From assembly GCA_002298665.1 (NCBI GenBank), contig DBKW01000027.1, forward strand, positions 1 through 15,764: DNA of 15,764 nt. The letters are read 5' to 3'. Under the pieces are notes generated by a model. That model ran no database searches. It was not told the DNA's origin and saw only the letters and a list, made by a program, of their open reading frames with translations. The stretch comes from Verrucomicrobia bacterium UBA740 (GTDB lineage Bacteria > Verrucomicrobiota > Kiritimatiellia > RFP12 > UBA1067). The position numbers and the translations under genes were made by a program. This document shows positions 8,660 through 15,468 of the stretch, piece after piece (the first letter of the stretch is position 1; the number at the start of each line of letters is the position of its first letter).

Positions 8660-9157
8660 ATGGAAGCGAAACCTTTGGTCGGCATTGTCATGGGCAGCGA
8701 TTCGGACTGGCCCCTTGTGCAGAAAGCGTGCGCAACGCTGAAGGAATTTGGCGTAGCGTATGAGACGCGCGTCATTTCGGCGCATCGCACGCCGGATATC
8801 GCGCTGGAATACGCGAAAACGGCCGAAGCGCGCGGGCTCAAAGTCATCATCGCAGCGGCGGGCGGCGCGGCGCATCTGGGCGGCGTCCTCGCGGCCGGGA
8901 CCGTGCTGCCGGTCATCGGCATTCCCGTCGCGGGCGGCGCGCTTAACGGGCTTGACGCGCTTTACGCGACAGTGCAGATGCCTTCGGGCGTGCCGGTCGC
9001 GACGGTCGCGGTCGGTTCGGCCGGCCCCGCGAACGCGGCACTTTTGGCCGTGCAGATTCTCGGGACGGCGGATGCGGGGCTGCGCGAGAAATTCCATGCG
9101 CACAAGGCGACGTTGCGCGCAAAAGTCGAGGCGGCCAACGCGCGCATACACGCCTGA
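8660..9157 (+). CDS. purE: N5-carboxyaminoimidazole ribonucleotide mutase, class I PurE
   Basis: PurE converts N5-CAIR to CAIR in de novo purine synthesis in the cytoplasm. The 165-residue protein carries the three hallmark motifs: MGSDSDW at 11-17, SAHRTP at 40-45 with the catalytic His42, and the glycine-rich AGGAAHL at 67-73. The tail region QMPSGVPVATVAVG and AGPANAALLAVQIL are also typical. The stretch AGGALNG replaces the more common QSKALSG, a mild divergence. Motifs and length fit the class I bacterial mutase, which normally works with PurK; no purK is in the window. AAGGA at 8646-8650, 9 bases upstream, supports the ATG. The neighbouring transketolase gives pentose phosphate for the same pathway, so the pairing is sensible though not standard. 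Confidence 0.96.
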   Translation: MEAKPLVGIVMGSDSDWPLVQKACATLKEFGVAYETRVISAHRTPDIALEYAKTAEARGLKVIIAAAGGAAHLGGVLAAGTVLPVIGIPVAGGALNGLDALYATVQMPSGVPVATVAVGSAGPANAALLAVQILGTADAGLREKFHAHKATLRAKVEAANARIHA

Positions 9158-9186
9158 ACATTTTCCGTTAAAGGAAGGCCTGCGAC

Positions 9187-10296
9187 GTGACTAACGAATT
9201 CCTTGTTTTTGATCATGTCACCAAACGCTTCGGGGCGTTGACGGCGGTGAATGACGTCTCCTTGGCGATTTCCAAAGGCGAATTCTTTTCGCTTTTGGGA
9301 CCTTCGGGGTGCGGCAAAACGACGCTCCTGCGCATGCTGGGCGGTTTTGAGCGTCCGGATTCCGGCCGCATCTATCTGGAGGGGCGCGATATTACCGACT
9401 TGCCGCCCAACCAGCGGCGCATCCACACCGTCTTCCAGAATTACGCGCTTTTCCCCACGATGACGATTTGGGACAATATCGCGTTTTCCCTCCGTCTGGC
9501 GAAGAGTTCCAAGGCGGAAATCGAGGAGAAAGTGGATGCCATGCTCGAGATGATCCAGATGAGCGAGCACGCCTGGAAGTATCCGGGACAACTTTCGGGC
9601 GGCCAGAAACAGCGCGTGGCCATTGCGCGTGCGCTCGTGGACCGTCCCCAGGTGCTCCTTTTGGACGAACCCCTTGCCGCGCTGGACCTGAAACTGCGCC
9701 AGCACATGCTGCTGGAACTGGACACCATCCACGATCAAGTCGGCATCACCTTCCTTTACGTCACGCACGACCAGGGCGAGGCGATGAGCCTTTCGGACCG
9801 CATCGCCGTCATCAATCAGGGGCGTGTCGAGCAATTGGATGTGCCGGCGAAAATCTACGAAGCGCCGGCTACGCGATTCGTGGCGTCGTTTATCGGCGAC
9901 ACGAACTTCATTTCGGGCGAGATCGTGTCCGTCGAGGGCGATTACTGCACGATTCAGCCGGAGGGTTTCCCCGCCATTCGCGCTTTCAACGACAAGAACC
10001 TGAAGGTCGGTCAAATGGTGGACCTCTCCATCCGCCCGGAGAAGATTCGCGTGACGACGAATCCGCCGCCCCCCGAGCAGGGCGCGTCGATCAACGTGTT
10101 CCCCGCCGTGGTCAAGGATATTGTCTACCAGGGCGTTTACACGAAGTTCTGGCTCATGGCGAGCGGCAAGCAGATTGCCACGATCCAGCCGCACTCGCGT
10201 TTCCTGCTGGACCAGGAGACGCTGACGTGGAACGAGCACGTTTTCGTCTGGTGGCATCCGGACGACGGTTACATGGTGGAAGTGGAACACCAATGA
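9187..10296 (+). CDS. potA: Spermidine/putrescine ABC transporter ATP-binding protein PotA
   Basis: This is the cytoplasmic ATPase of a polyamine-type ABC importer, 369 residues against 378 in E. coli. Visible motifs are Walker A GPSGCGKTT at 38-46, a Q-loop at VFQNYALFP, the ABC signature LSGGQKQR at 136-143, Walker B VLLLDEP at 156-162, and the H-loop YVTHDQGEAMSLSDRI. A C-terminal TOBE-like regulatory region follows (about 235-369, with DLSIRPEKIRV). The start is GTG at 9187, placed 8 bases after AAGGAAGG (9171-9178). It lies 29 bases after purE and overlaps potB by ATGA. Related ATPases serve other substrates such as iron, thiamine and sulfate. The polyamine assignment comes from the PotB, PotC and PotD genes that follow directly. 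Confidence 0.93.
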   Translation: MTNEFLVFDHVTKRFGALTAVNDVSLAISKGEFFSLLGPSGCGKTTLLRMLGGFERPDSGRIYLEGRDITDLPPNQRRIHTVFQNYALFPTMTIWDNIAFSLRLAKSSKAEIEEKVDAMLEMIQMSEHAWKYPGQLSGGQKQRVAIARALVDRPQVLLLDEPLAALDLKLRQHMLLELDTIHDQVGITFLYVTHDQGEAMSLSDRIAVINQGRVEQLDVPAKIYEAPATRFVASFIGDTNFISGEIVSVEGDYCTIQPEGFPAIRAFNDKNLKVGQMVDLSIRPEKIRVTTNPPPPEQGASINVFPAVVKDIVYQGVYTKFWLMASGKQIATIQPHSRFLLDQETLTWNEHVFVWWHPDDGYMVEVEHQ

Positions 10297-11288
10297 AAAA
10301 GCGTATTCACGACTGGCGCAGCGAATGGGCGTTGACGTTGCCGTCTTTGCTGTGGCTCTCGCTATTCTTCGCGGTGCCCGCCCTCATCGTGCTTGCTTTC
10401 ACGTTCCACGCGCACAGCGCCAATGGCGGCGTCGGGGCGTGGAGCCTGGCGACCTGGCGGGAGCTCGTCGACCCCGACTATCCGACCATCGTCTGGAAGA
10501 CGATCCGCATATCCTTTGAAGTGACCTTCTGGTGCATTCTTCTGGCGCTTCCCTGCGCCTATGCGATCGCGCGCATGAAGCGGCGGTGGCGCGCGCTGGT
10601 CGCCGCTTCCATCATGCTGCCGTTCTGGACGAGTTTCATCGTGCGCGTTTTCGCCTGGAAGACGATGCTTCATCCGGACGGTTGGCTCCAAGCCTGCTAT
10701 TTGGGCTGGCTGCGCGCGCGCGCCTGGCTCTTCGACTGGCTGCCCGGGTTCGCGCAACAGGCGCTCGTCCAGTGCGGGCTCGCCTCGGCCGCGCCGGTGG
10801 ATCCGGCCTCTTCGACGATTCTGGACAGCGAAGCGGCCGTCATCATCGTTTCGGTCTATTCCCTTCTGCCGTTCGCGATCATGCCCATTTACACCGCGGC
10901 GGAAAAGTTCGACTTTTCCCTGTTGGAGGCGGCGCGCGACCTGGGGGCGCGCGGCTTCTATGCATTCCGCAAGATATTCATTCCCGGTATTCGCCAGGGT
11001 ATCGTCTCGGCGGTCCTGATGGTCTTCATCCCCGCGATCGGGTCCTACGTCATCCCCCAGATGCTGGGCGGCACGGATTGCGTCCTTATCGGCAACAAAA
11101 TCTTCATGCGCGCGATGCAAAACCGCAATATCCCGCACGCTTCGGCTCTGGCGACGCTCATGGCGGTGACGGTCCTGGTTCCGCTGGGGCTTGCGGTCTG
11201 GTGGAAGAAGCGGCAGGACGCGCGCGACCGCAAGCGGCTCGAGACGCAAACGGCGCGGCTTTTGAGCGGGAGGGATCCGTTGGCATGA
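10293..11288 (+). CDS. potB: Polyamine ABC transporter permease PotB
   Basis: This inner-membrane permease has 331 residues starting at the ATG in the potA stop (ATGA overlap). It has about six membrane helices, the first at 14-37. The EAA loop that docks on the ATPase, EAARDLGARGFYAFRKIFIP, is at 212-231. Between the WTSFIVRVFAW helix and the IIVSVYSLLPF helix, a periplasmic or interfacial segment (about 126-180) is noticeably longer than in E. coli PotB as I remember it. It carries an extra WLRARAWLFDWLPG stretch. The basic C-terminal tail (about 304-331) is cytoplasmic. The same reading frame continues open upstream through potA, but nothing upstream of 10293 looks like permease sequence, so that extension is discarded. 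Confidence 0.92.
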   Translation: MKKRIHDWRSEWALTLPSLLWLSLFFAVPALIVLAFTFHAHSANGGVGAWSLATWRELVDPDYPTIVWKTIRISFEVTFWCILLALPCAYAIARMKRRWRALVAASIMLPFWTSFIVRVFAWKTMLHPDGWLQACYLGWLRARAWLFDWLPGFAQQALVQCGLASAAPVDPASSTILDSEAAVIIVSVYSLLPFAIMPIYTAAEKFDFSLLEAARDLGARGFYAFRKIFIPGIRQGIVSAVLMVFIPAIGSYVIPQMLGGTDCVLIGNKIFMRAMQNRNIPHASALATLMAVTVLVPLGLAVWWKKRQDARDRKRLETQTARLLSGRDPLA

Positions 11289-12115
11289 AACGTTCGTATT
11301 TTTCCGTTACCGTGCTCGCGGCGGTCTTGGCGTTTCTCTACATCCCCATTTTGCTCGTGGTGGTCTACGGCTTCATCCCGAACGGGATTTCCATGAGCTT
11401 CTTCGACGCGAACGGAGACTTTGCGGGGCTCACGACGAAGTGGTACGCGCTCATCTTCACGGGCGACCGGCGCATCGGCGCGCTGATGCAGAGTTTCTGG
11501 CTGTCGCTGATCGTCGCGGCGTTGGCGACGCTCGTATCCTGCGTCCTCGGGACGACCGCCGCGCTCGCCCTGCACCGCTGGCGCGACCGCCTGCAGTCCA
11601 TCCACCACGCGCTTATCTATCTGCCGCTCATCATGCCCGACATCCTGATCGGCATTTCGCTTCTGATGCTCTTCGTGGCCGTCAAGGTGGAATGCGGCTT
11701 CTGGACGATTCTCATCGCGCATGTCACGTTTTGCGTGTCGTACGTCGTTATGACGATCCTGGCCCGCCTGCAGGACTTCGACGACCGCATCATAGAGGCG
11801 GCGTACGATCTGGGCGCGGGCCCGTGGTACACGTTCTTCCATGTCCAGCTCCCCATGCTCATGCCGGGCATCGTGGCGGGCGGACTTCTCGCGTTCACCC
11901 TTTCCATCGACGACGTCGTCATTACGTCGTTCGTAAACGGCGCGGGGACGAATACCTTCCCGACATATGTGAGTTCGATGACGAAGCATTCGCGGAACCT
12001 GCCCGCCGTCTTCGCGCTTTCGACGCTCATGCTCATCTTTACCTGCGTGCTGGCCGGGCTTTCCAAGCTCATCGCGCGCGGACAACAACCCAATAAAGGA
12101 AACAAGCAAAAATGA
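11285..12115 (+). CDS. potC: Polyamine ABC transporter permease PotC
   Basis: This is the second membrane subunit of the importer, 276 residues, close to the usual 260-280. The first helix lies at about 8-29 (LYIPILLVVVYGF is typical of PotC). The helix pair around IYLPLIMPDILIGISLLMLF at 111-130 is also typical. The EAA loop, EAAYDLGAGPWYTFFHVQLP, is at 171-190. The LAFTLSIDDVVITSFVNGAG segment at 202-221 is strongly characteristic of PotC-type permeases. The ATG lies in the potB stop (ATGA). The open frame extends far upstream through potB, but that part is a shadow. A basic, Gln/Asn-rich tail ends the protein, and its stop overlaps the potD start. Confidence 0.93.
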   Translation: MKRSYFSVTVLAAVLAFLYIPILLVVVYGFIPNGISMSFFDANGDFAGLTTKWYALIFTGDRRIGALMQSFWLSLIVAALATLVSCVLGTTAALALHRWRDRLQSIHHALIYLPLIMPDILIGISLLMLFVAVKVECGFWTILIAHVTFCVSYVVMTILARLQDFDDRIIEAAYDLGAGPWYTFFHVQLPMLMPGIVAGGLLAFTLSIDDVVITSFVNGAGTNTFPTYVSSMTKHSRNLPAVFALSTLMLIFTCVLAGLSKLIARGQQPNKGNKQK

Positions 12116-13188
12116 AGAAACTGTCCCTTGCGCGTGTGGGCGGCGCGGTTCTTTCCGCGGCGCTTCTCCTTGGATGCGAGAAGAAGCCCGAACTCCACAT
12201 CTACACCTGGAGCGATTACATCGCGCCCTCCGTGATCGAATCGTTCGAAAACGAGCATAACTGCAAGGTCGTCGTGGATACCTTCGACTCCAACGAGACC
12301 ATGTACGCGAAACTCAAGGCCGGCGGGGCCGGATACGACATCATCATGCCCAGCTCGTATCTTGTCGCCCTCATGGCGCGCGAGGGATTGATCGCCAAGC
12401 TCGATCACGCGAAAATGCCCAATGTGCGCAAGAACTTCGACCCCCTGTTCAAGAGCCAGATTCTGGACGCGACCCTGACGTACAACGTCCCCTACGCGGT
12501 GACGTACACGGGCTTCATGTACGCGAAGGACAAAATGCCCGCGGGGGCGGATGTCGCTTCGTGGTCGATTCTCGAGAACCCCGCGCTGAAAGGCAAGATT
12601 ACGCTTCTTGACGATGTCCGCGAGGTCATTGGCGCCGGGCTCATGTCGCTGGGCTACAAGATCAACTCCCGCAATCCGGCGGAAATCGACGCGGCGGTTG
12701 CGCGCGTCCTGGAATGGAAGAAGAACATCCGCAAGTTCGACGCCGAAAGCTACAAGACGGAAGTCGCCTCCGGCGCGACCTGGCTCGGGCACGGCTATTC
12801 AACCGATGCGACCCAGGTTATCGTCGGGGATGAAGAAGAAGGGCTCGCCCCGCGCCACGACATCGGCTTCGCCTTGCCCAAGGAGGGCTTCACCATCGCC
12901 TTCGACGAGATGGTCCTTTCGTCCGCCGCGCCGAATCCGGATCTGGCCTACGCCTTCATGGACTACGTCTACCGGGGCGACATCGCCGCGGAGAACATGG
13001 ACTACATCATGGGCCCCATGCCGGTGAAGCCCGGCATCGAGAAGCTGGATCCCGACTACCGCAAGCTGATCATCTTGCCGCCGGACATGATTGCGCGCGG
13101 GCAGGTTCTCGAGCCAGTGGACGACGATCCCGCGACGATGGAGCTGTACAACAAGGCGTGGGACCGCATCAAGGCGACGGACAAGTAA
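12112..13188 (+). CDS. potD: Polyamine-binding lipoprotein PotD/PotF family
   Basis: This is the extracytoplasmic binding protein of the importer, 358 residues. The N-terminus is a lipoprotein signal with lipobox LLGC and Cys22, so it is probably anchored, unlike soluble E. coli PotD. By eye alignment with E. coli PotD, Trp33 and Tyr36 (YTWSDY), Tyr83 (PSSY), Asp168 and Glu171 (DDVREV) and Asp265 (AFDEM) match known spermidine contacts. However, the position of E. coli Trp255 is Ala263, and the Trp229 area reads GHGYST with no Trp. The carboxylates for amine binding are kept while part of the aromatic box is lost. The exact polyamine is therefore uncertain; putrescine, spermidine or another di- or polyamine are possible. 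AAAGGA at 12095-12100 lies 11 bases upstream, and the ATG overlaps the potC stop. Confidence 0.92.
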   Translation: MKKLSLARVGGAVLSAALLLGCEKKPELHIYTWSDYIAPSVIESFENEHNCKVVVDTFDSNETMYAKLKAGGAGYDIIMPSSYLVALMAREGLIAKLDHAKMPNVRKNFDPLFKSQILDATLTYNVPYAVTYTGFMYAKDKMPAGADVASWSILENPALKGKITLLDDVREVIGAGLMSLGYKINSRNPAEIDAAVARVLEWKKNIRKFDAESYKTEVASGATWLGHGYSTDATQVIVGDEEEGLAPRHDIGFALPKEGFTIAFDEMVLSSAAPNPDLAYAFMDYVYRGDIAAENMDYIMGPMPVKPGIEKLDPDYRKLIILPPDMIARGQVLEPVDDDPATMELYNKAWDRIKATDK

Positions 13189-13211
13189 GCAGGTTCCTTT
13201 TCCGCTACGGG

Positions 13212-13252
13212 AATGCCGCGCGTGAACATTACGCGCGGCATTTCTGTTTTTT
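13212..13252 (+). terminator. Strong intrinsic terminator after potD
   Basis: A perfect 12-base-pair stem joins 13212-13223 to 13231-13242 with a 7-base loop, followed by TCTGTTTTTT. It begins 23 bases after the potD stop and is the first convincing plus-strand terminator in the window. It marks the end of the long co-directional gene run. Confidence 0.9.
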
Positions 13253-13267
13253 CGCCTGTTTTTTCGC

Positions 13268-13304
13268 CGGACAAAAGAATGAGCCGCGACAAACGCCGCG
13301 GCTC
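13268..13304 (-). terminator. Intrinsic terminator after rpmA
   Basis: GAGCCGCG at 13281-13288 pairs with CGCGGCTC at 13297-13304 across an 8-base loop. Read on the minus strand, the stem is followed by ATTCTTTTG, a modest T-rich run. It lies 28 bases beyond the rpmA stop and points the right way to end the rplU-rpmA transcript, back to back with the pot terminator. Confidence 0.75.
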
Positions 13305-13332
13305 TGCACTTAGATTCGACTAAATGCGGACG

Positions 13333-13569
13333 TTAGTCCTCAACAATCGTGACGACCTTGCCGTCCTTGATGAATTTCACCTTGCCGTCCTTGAGGGCGA
13401 AAAGCGTGAAATCGCGACCCTGGCCGACGTTCTTGCCGGGGTGGATCTTCGTGCCGCGCTGGCGGACGATGATCGAGCCCGTGGTGAGCTTCTGACCGTC
13501 GTAAGCCTTGACGCCGAGATACTTCGGGTTGGAATCGCGACCATTGCGTGCAGATGCGGAAGTAGCCAT
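13333..13569 (-). CDS. rpmA: 50S ribosomal protein L27 with short, atypical N-terminus
   Basis: L27 is a large-subunit protein whose N-terminal tail reaches toward the peptidyl-transferase centre. This 78-residue copy has the core motifs RNGRDSNPK (8-16), LGVK, RQRGTKIHPG and VGQGRDFTLFA. The N-terminus is MATSASARNGRDS, whereas the usual form is MAHKKGGGSTRNGRDS or close to it. The conserved His-Lys-Lys is missing and the tail is three residues shorter. The start is secure because a perfect AGGAGG stands 9 bases upstream (13579-13584) and no other in-frame start fits. The C-terminus is also short, ending VVTIVED. It lies 20 bases after rplU, the usual bacterial pairing, and is presumably its only copy, though that cannot be seen here. 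Confidence 0.96.
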   Translation of the reverse strand: MATSASARNGRDSNPKYLGVKAYDGQKLTTGSIIVRQRGTKIHPGKNVGQGRDFTLFALKDGKVKFIKDGKVVTIVED

Positions 13570-13578
13570 ATTATCTTT

Positions 13579-13584
13579 CCTCCT
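13579..13584 (-). promoter_or_regulatory. Ribosome binding site of rpmA
   Basis: On the minus strand this reads AGGAGG within TAAAGGAGGAAAG, 9 bases before the ATG at 13569. It is one of the best ribosome sites in the window. It matters because it fixes the start of the oddly short L27. Confidence 0.9.
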
Positions 13585-13589
13585 TTATC

Positions 13590-13904
13590 TTAGGCGATAG
13601 CCTTGACCGTCGCGACCGTGAGCGACTGACGATGACCCACCAGGCGGCGATCGCCTTTGCGGCGCTTGGCCTTGAAGTTGAGCACCTTCTTGCCGCGCTT
13701 GGCGCCATCAATCGTCAAGGTGACCGACGCGCCCTCGACATAGGGGGCACCGACCTTGAGCGTGGTTCCGTCCGAAACCGCGCAAACCGTGTTCAACACG
13801 GCATCCTGACCAACTTCGACCGAGAGCTTTTCAATCTCGATCTTGTCACCGACACGCACAAGCGTCTGCTTGCCGCCGGTTTCGAGTACTGCGTATGCGT
13901 CCAT
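13590..13904 (-). CDS. rplU: 50S ribosomal protein L21
   Basis: This is a 104-residue L21 of the large ribosomal subunit, of normal length. It shows the signature start YAVLETGGKQ (after a short MDA), the middle VGAPYVEGASV, and the end KRRKGDRRLVGHRQSLTVATVKAI, where the basic GHRQ motif binds 23S rRNA. AAAGG lies 8 bases before the ATG at 13904 (13913-13917). It is the first gene of the rplU-rpmA operon and has its own promoter about 70 bases upstream. The product is expected to be made in step with ribosome production. Confidence 0.96.
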   Translation of the reverse strand: MDAYAVLETGGKQTLVRVGDKIEIEKLSVEVGQDAVLNTVCAVSDGTTLKVGAPYVEGASVTLTIDGAKRGKKVLNFKAKRRKGDRRLVGHRQSLTVATVKAIA

Positions 13905-13935
13905 TTCTTTTACCTTTCAACCGCCCGCCTTCCTT

Positions 13936-13951
13936 GTGGAGCGTTCTCCAC
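13936..13951 (-). promoter_or_regulatory. Small hairpin in the rplU leader
   Basis: GTGGAG at 13936-13941 pairs with CTCCAC at 13946-13951 around a 4-base CGTT loop. It lies in the roughly 65-base leader, between the promoter and the ribosome site of rplU. It could serve in autoregulation or message stability, but no known L21 leader motif is recognised. Confidence 0.4.
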
Positions 13952-13976
13952 GAAAGACCGAGCGCAATTTCTGAAT

Positions 13977-14006
13977 ATTATACCAAATTCCGCGGCACTT
14001 TGGCAA
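13977..14006 (-). promoter_or_regulatory. Sigma-70-type promoter of rplU-rpmA
   Basis: On the minus strand, TTGCCA (14001-14006) and TATAAT (13977-13982) are separated by 18 bases. Expected transcription starts near 13970, leaving a leader of about 66 bases before rplU. Strong hexamers suit a ribosomal protein operon. Confidence 0.85.
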
Positions 14007-14114
14007 GGGGGTCGTCGGGAATTTGTCGCGTCTGTTCCGTCCGCGCGGCATGCCGGGCCGGGCGGGGCGTGTGCCCACGTTTTCCGCGTTCTCCCGGCTC
14101 TTCCAGGCGCTCCT

Positions 14115-14129
14115 CCCCGCCTCAGAAAT
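14115..14129. repeat. 15-base intergenic repeat, copy 1
   Basis: CCCCGCCTCAGAAAT is present here and, exactly, at 15738-15752 in the same orientation. Both copies lie in non-coding DNA. Flanking bases do not match over a long stretch, and the second copy is near the window edge. Confidence 0.6.
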
Positions 14130-14281
14130 GAAGAACTCCTTGTGCCACCCCCGCATGCGCAGGCCGCCCGGACAGCGCCGGGACGCCCCGGCCGCATCCT
14201 TTCGGCAGGCAAACCGCCTGTCGCTGCAACCGCACCTCGATTGCGGCTCGGTTGAACGCCGGAATGACAACCGGAACAGAC

Positions 14282-14300
14282 GGCTTGCCCCGCGCAAGCC
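14282..14300 (-). terminator. Possible weak terminator after the glycosyltransferase gene
   Basis: GGCTTGC at 14282-14288 pairs with GCAAGCC at 14294-14300 around a 5-base loop, 26 bases beyond the minus-strand stop. On the minus strand the following bases are GTCTGTTCC, a poor T-run, so intrinsic termination is uncertain. Confidence 0.35.
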
Positions 14301-14325
14301 ATATTCTTCATGCCGTATCGCGAGA

Positions 14326-15153
14326 CTAGCGGGGGACGGGCGAACCGGAATTCGCACGCTCCTTCATGCCGACGTCCAGCAGGTTCTGGACGCGCACAAT
14401 CAGCGTCCATGGGAAGACCTTGAACACCAGAGACTTGACGCCCTCGCGCAGACGTACACGCAGAGGCGGCAAGCCGCGACGCGAGAAATCATAGTCGATT
14501 CCGTTCTCCTTCAGAACCTGCACGCCAAATGGTTCCCAATAGCCCTTGTGCACGGCATCGACAAAGGGAAATTCCTTCGTCGGCGTACCGAGGATCGGGC
14601 GAGCCTCGCCTGCCAGGTCGAAGCTGCCCTGTCGTTCGAACTCCCAGATACTCGCCTTGTCGCGCGCAAGCCCCAGAAGGAATTCGCGATTCCAGAAGCC
14701 CGCTTGCGTCGCAATGCAGTAAGCCGTGTTCTTCCGGTATTCGCGCAATCCTTCCCGATACGGAATTTTCGTCACGGGATTCGGTATCAGCCGCAGGTTG
14801 ACGGCATCGAATCTGTTCGCCTGTTCCAGCCGCTTCAAAACAAGCGTTGTGTCGACTGCCGCCGCGAGGTAATAGTCGTCACACAAGAGAAGGACATATC
14901 GCGTCTCGATCTGCTTCAACGAATCAACCAGTCGTGCACACCAGTTTCTGCCCTTGCCACAGGCGATAACGCGATCAAACGCCAGATTCTCCGACGGAAC
15001 CGTCTCTGTCACGAGCACCGTCTCGAACGGACAATCCGGCCAAAACTTTCGCCAAAGGGTCGAGAACGGACCGAGAAGGTCGGCGTACTTGTCGCACGAA
15101 GCGACAAGCACCGTGCAGTCTGAATTTCTTCTAGTTGTCATTTCATTGCTCAT
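14326..15153 (-). CDS. Glycosyltransferase-like protein (GT-A type, surface polysaccharide)
   Basis: This 275-residue cytoplasmic protein resembles GT-A-fold proteins found in capsule and O-antigen clusters. Residues 14-26 (TVLVASCDKYADL) form the nucleotide-binding strand and turn. RNWCARLVDSLKQIETRYVL (69-88) leads to CDDYYL (91-96), a likely DxD-type metal and sugar-nucleotide site. WEFERQGSF (170-178) is a conserved late motif of this group. There is no signal peptide; a hydrophobic stretch near 251-263 may touch the membrane. I chose ATG at 15153, with GGGAA upstream. The frame stays open to 15384, but that extra part is Arg/Cys-rich and unlike protein family sequence. ATG at 15141 is another option. 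It is a lone gene with its own strong promoter and long leader, not part of a visible polysaccharide cluster. Donor and acceptor sugars cannot be told. Confidence 0.75.
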   Translation of the reverse strand: MSNEMTTRRNSDCTVLVASCDKYADLLGPFSTLWRKFWPDCPFETVLVTETVPSENLAFDRVIACGKGRNWCARLVDSLKQIETRYVLLLCDDYYLAAAVDTTLVLKRLEQANRFDAVNLRLIPNPVTKIPYREGLREYRKNTAYCIATQAGFWNREFLLGLARDKASIWEFERQGSFDLAGEARPILGTPTKEFPFVDAVHKGYWEPFGVQVLKENGIDYDFSRRGLPPLRVRLREGVKSLVFKVFPWTLIVRVQNLLDVGMKERANSGSPVPR

Positions 15154-15462
15154 ACAAGATTTCCCAGCGCGCACAGTGCACCCAGTAAACTGACATGATT
15201 TCAAATGACGCATTCTGCGTCCGTTCTGGAATCGCACCCCATACGCTAATGCCGCGCGACCCCGCCAGAAGCCGCGCCAAACGCCGCGTAGAAGCCCTCC
15301 GCGCCATTGATTGCACATAAGGGGGAGGGGTGCTTGGACGCAACCGGACGCGTCAGAACGCGTCCTGCCGCGTTCTGAGCACACGCGTGCGCAGCATGCT
15401 CAAAAGCACCGCCGCACGGCTCGATTCCGTTCATCCGAAACATTCCCATACCGCAAAATCTA
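15154..15462 (-). promoter_or_regulatory. Long 5' leader of the glycosyltransferase gene
   Basis: The predicted start of transcription near 15462 lies about 310 bases before the chosen ATG. No convincing gene lies between; the open frames here are Arg/Ala-rich and lack ribosome sites. The leader contains two overlapping hairpins at 15346-15378 that cannot form together. No known riboswitch is recognised. Confidence 0.5.
15346..15378 (-). promoter_or_regulatory. Pair of mutually exclusive hairpins in the leader
   Basis: Stem B pairs 15353-15362 with 15369-15378, a perfect 10 base pairs with a 6-base loop. Stem A pairs 15346-15352 with 15359-15365, a perfect 7 base pairs with a 6-base loop. 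They share bases 15353-15365, so only one can form at a time. Stem B would be transcribed first. Neither is followed by a T-run on the minus strand. Confidence 0.5.
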
Positions 15463-15468
15463 GACGCA

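Larger units (their letters stand above)
14007..14325. other. Intergenic region between rplU promoter and glycosyltransferase gene
   Basis: About 320 bases without a convincing gene. Open frames exist on both strands, but they are Arg/Gly/Ala/Pro/Cys-rich and have no recognisable motif or ribosome site. The region holds several short inverted repeats: 14282-14288 with 14294-14300, and CAGGC/GCCTG near 14205-14220. It also holds the 15-base sequence CCCCGCCTCAGAAAT at 14115-14129, which occurs again at 15738-15752. Confidence 0.6.

Noticed and set aside
6548..9151. 867-codon open frame on the minus strand
   Set aside because: It is antisense to ychF, transketolase and PurE, all of which have clear motifs. 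The translated product is Arg/His/Val-rich and unrecognisable.
9468..10292. Upstream extension of the potB frame through potA
   Set aside because: This part is a different-frame reading of the PotA ATPase. Permease sequence begins only at the ATG at 10293.
10532..11284. Upstream extension of the potC frame through potB
   Set aside because: It is an Arg/Ala-rich shadow of potB. The real PotC begins at 11285 with an ATGA overlap.
14326..14365. tRNA-like GGTTCG sequence on the minus strand
   Set aside because: No cloverleaf, anticodon arm or CCA end can be drawn. The bases belong to the end of the glycosyltransferase frame.
13910..14410. Minus-strand open frames across the intergenic region, one of about 166 codons and one of about 146
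   Set aside because: They overlap the rplU promoter and leader and, at the other end, the glycosyltransferase gene. They are rich in Arg, Cys, Gly and Pro and have no credible ribosome site.
14023..15123. 366-codon open frame on the plus strand
   Set aside because: It is antisense to the glycosyltransferase-like gene, which has the better protein pattern and a strong promoter. No ribosome site or family motif is seen.
15154..15384. N-terminal extension of the glycosyltransferase frame
   Set aside because: The extra 77 residues are Arg/Cys/Gly-rich and do not resemble the family. The nucleotide-binding strand begins within 15 residues of the ATG at 15153.
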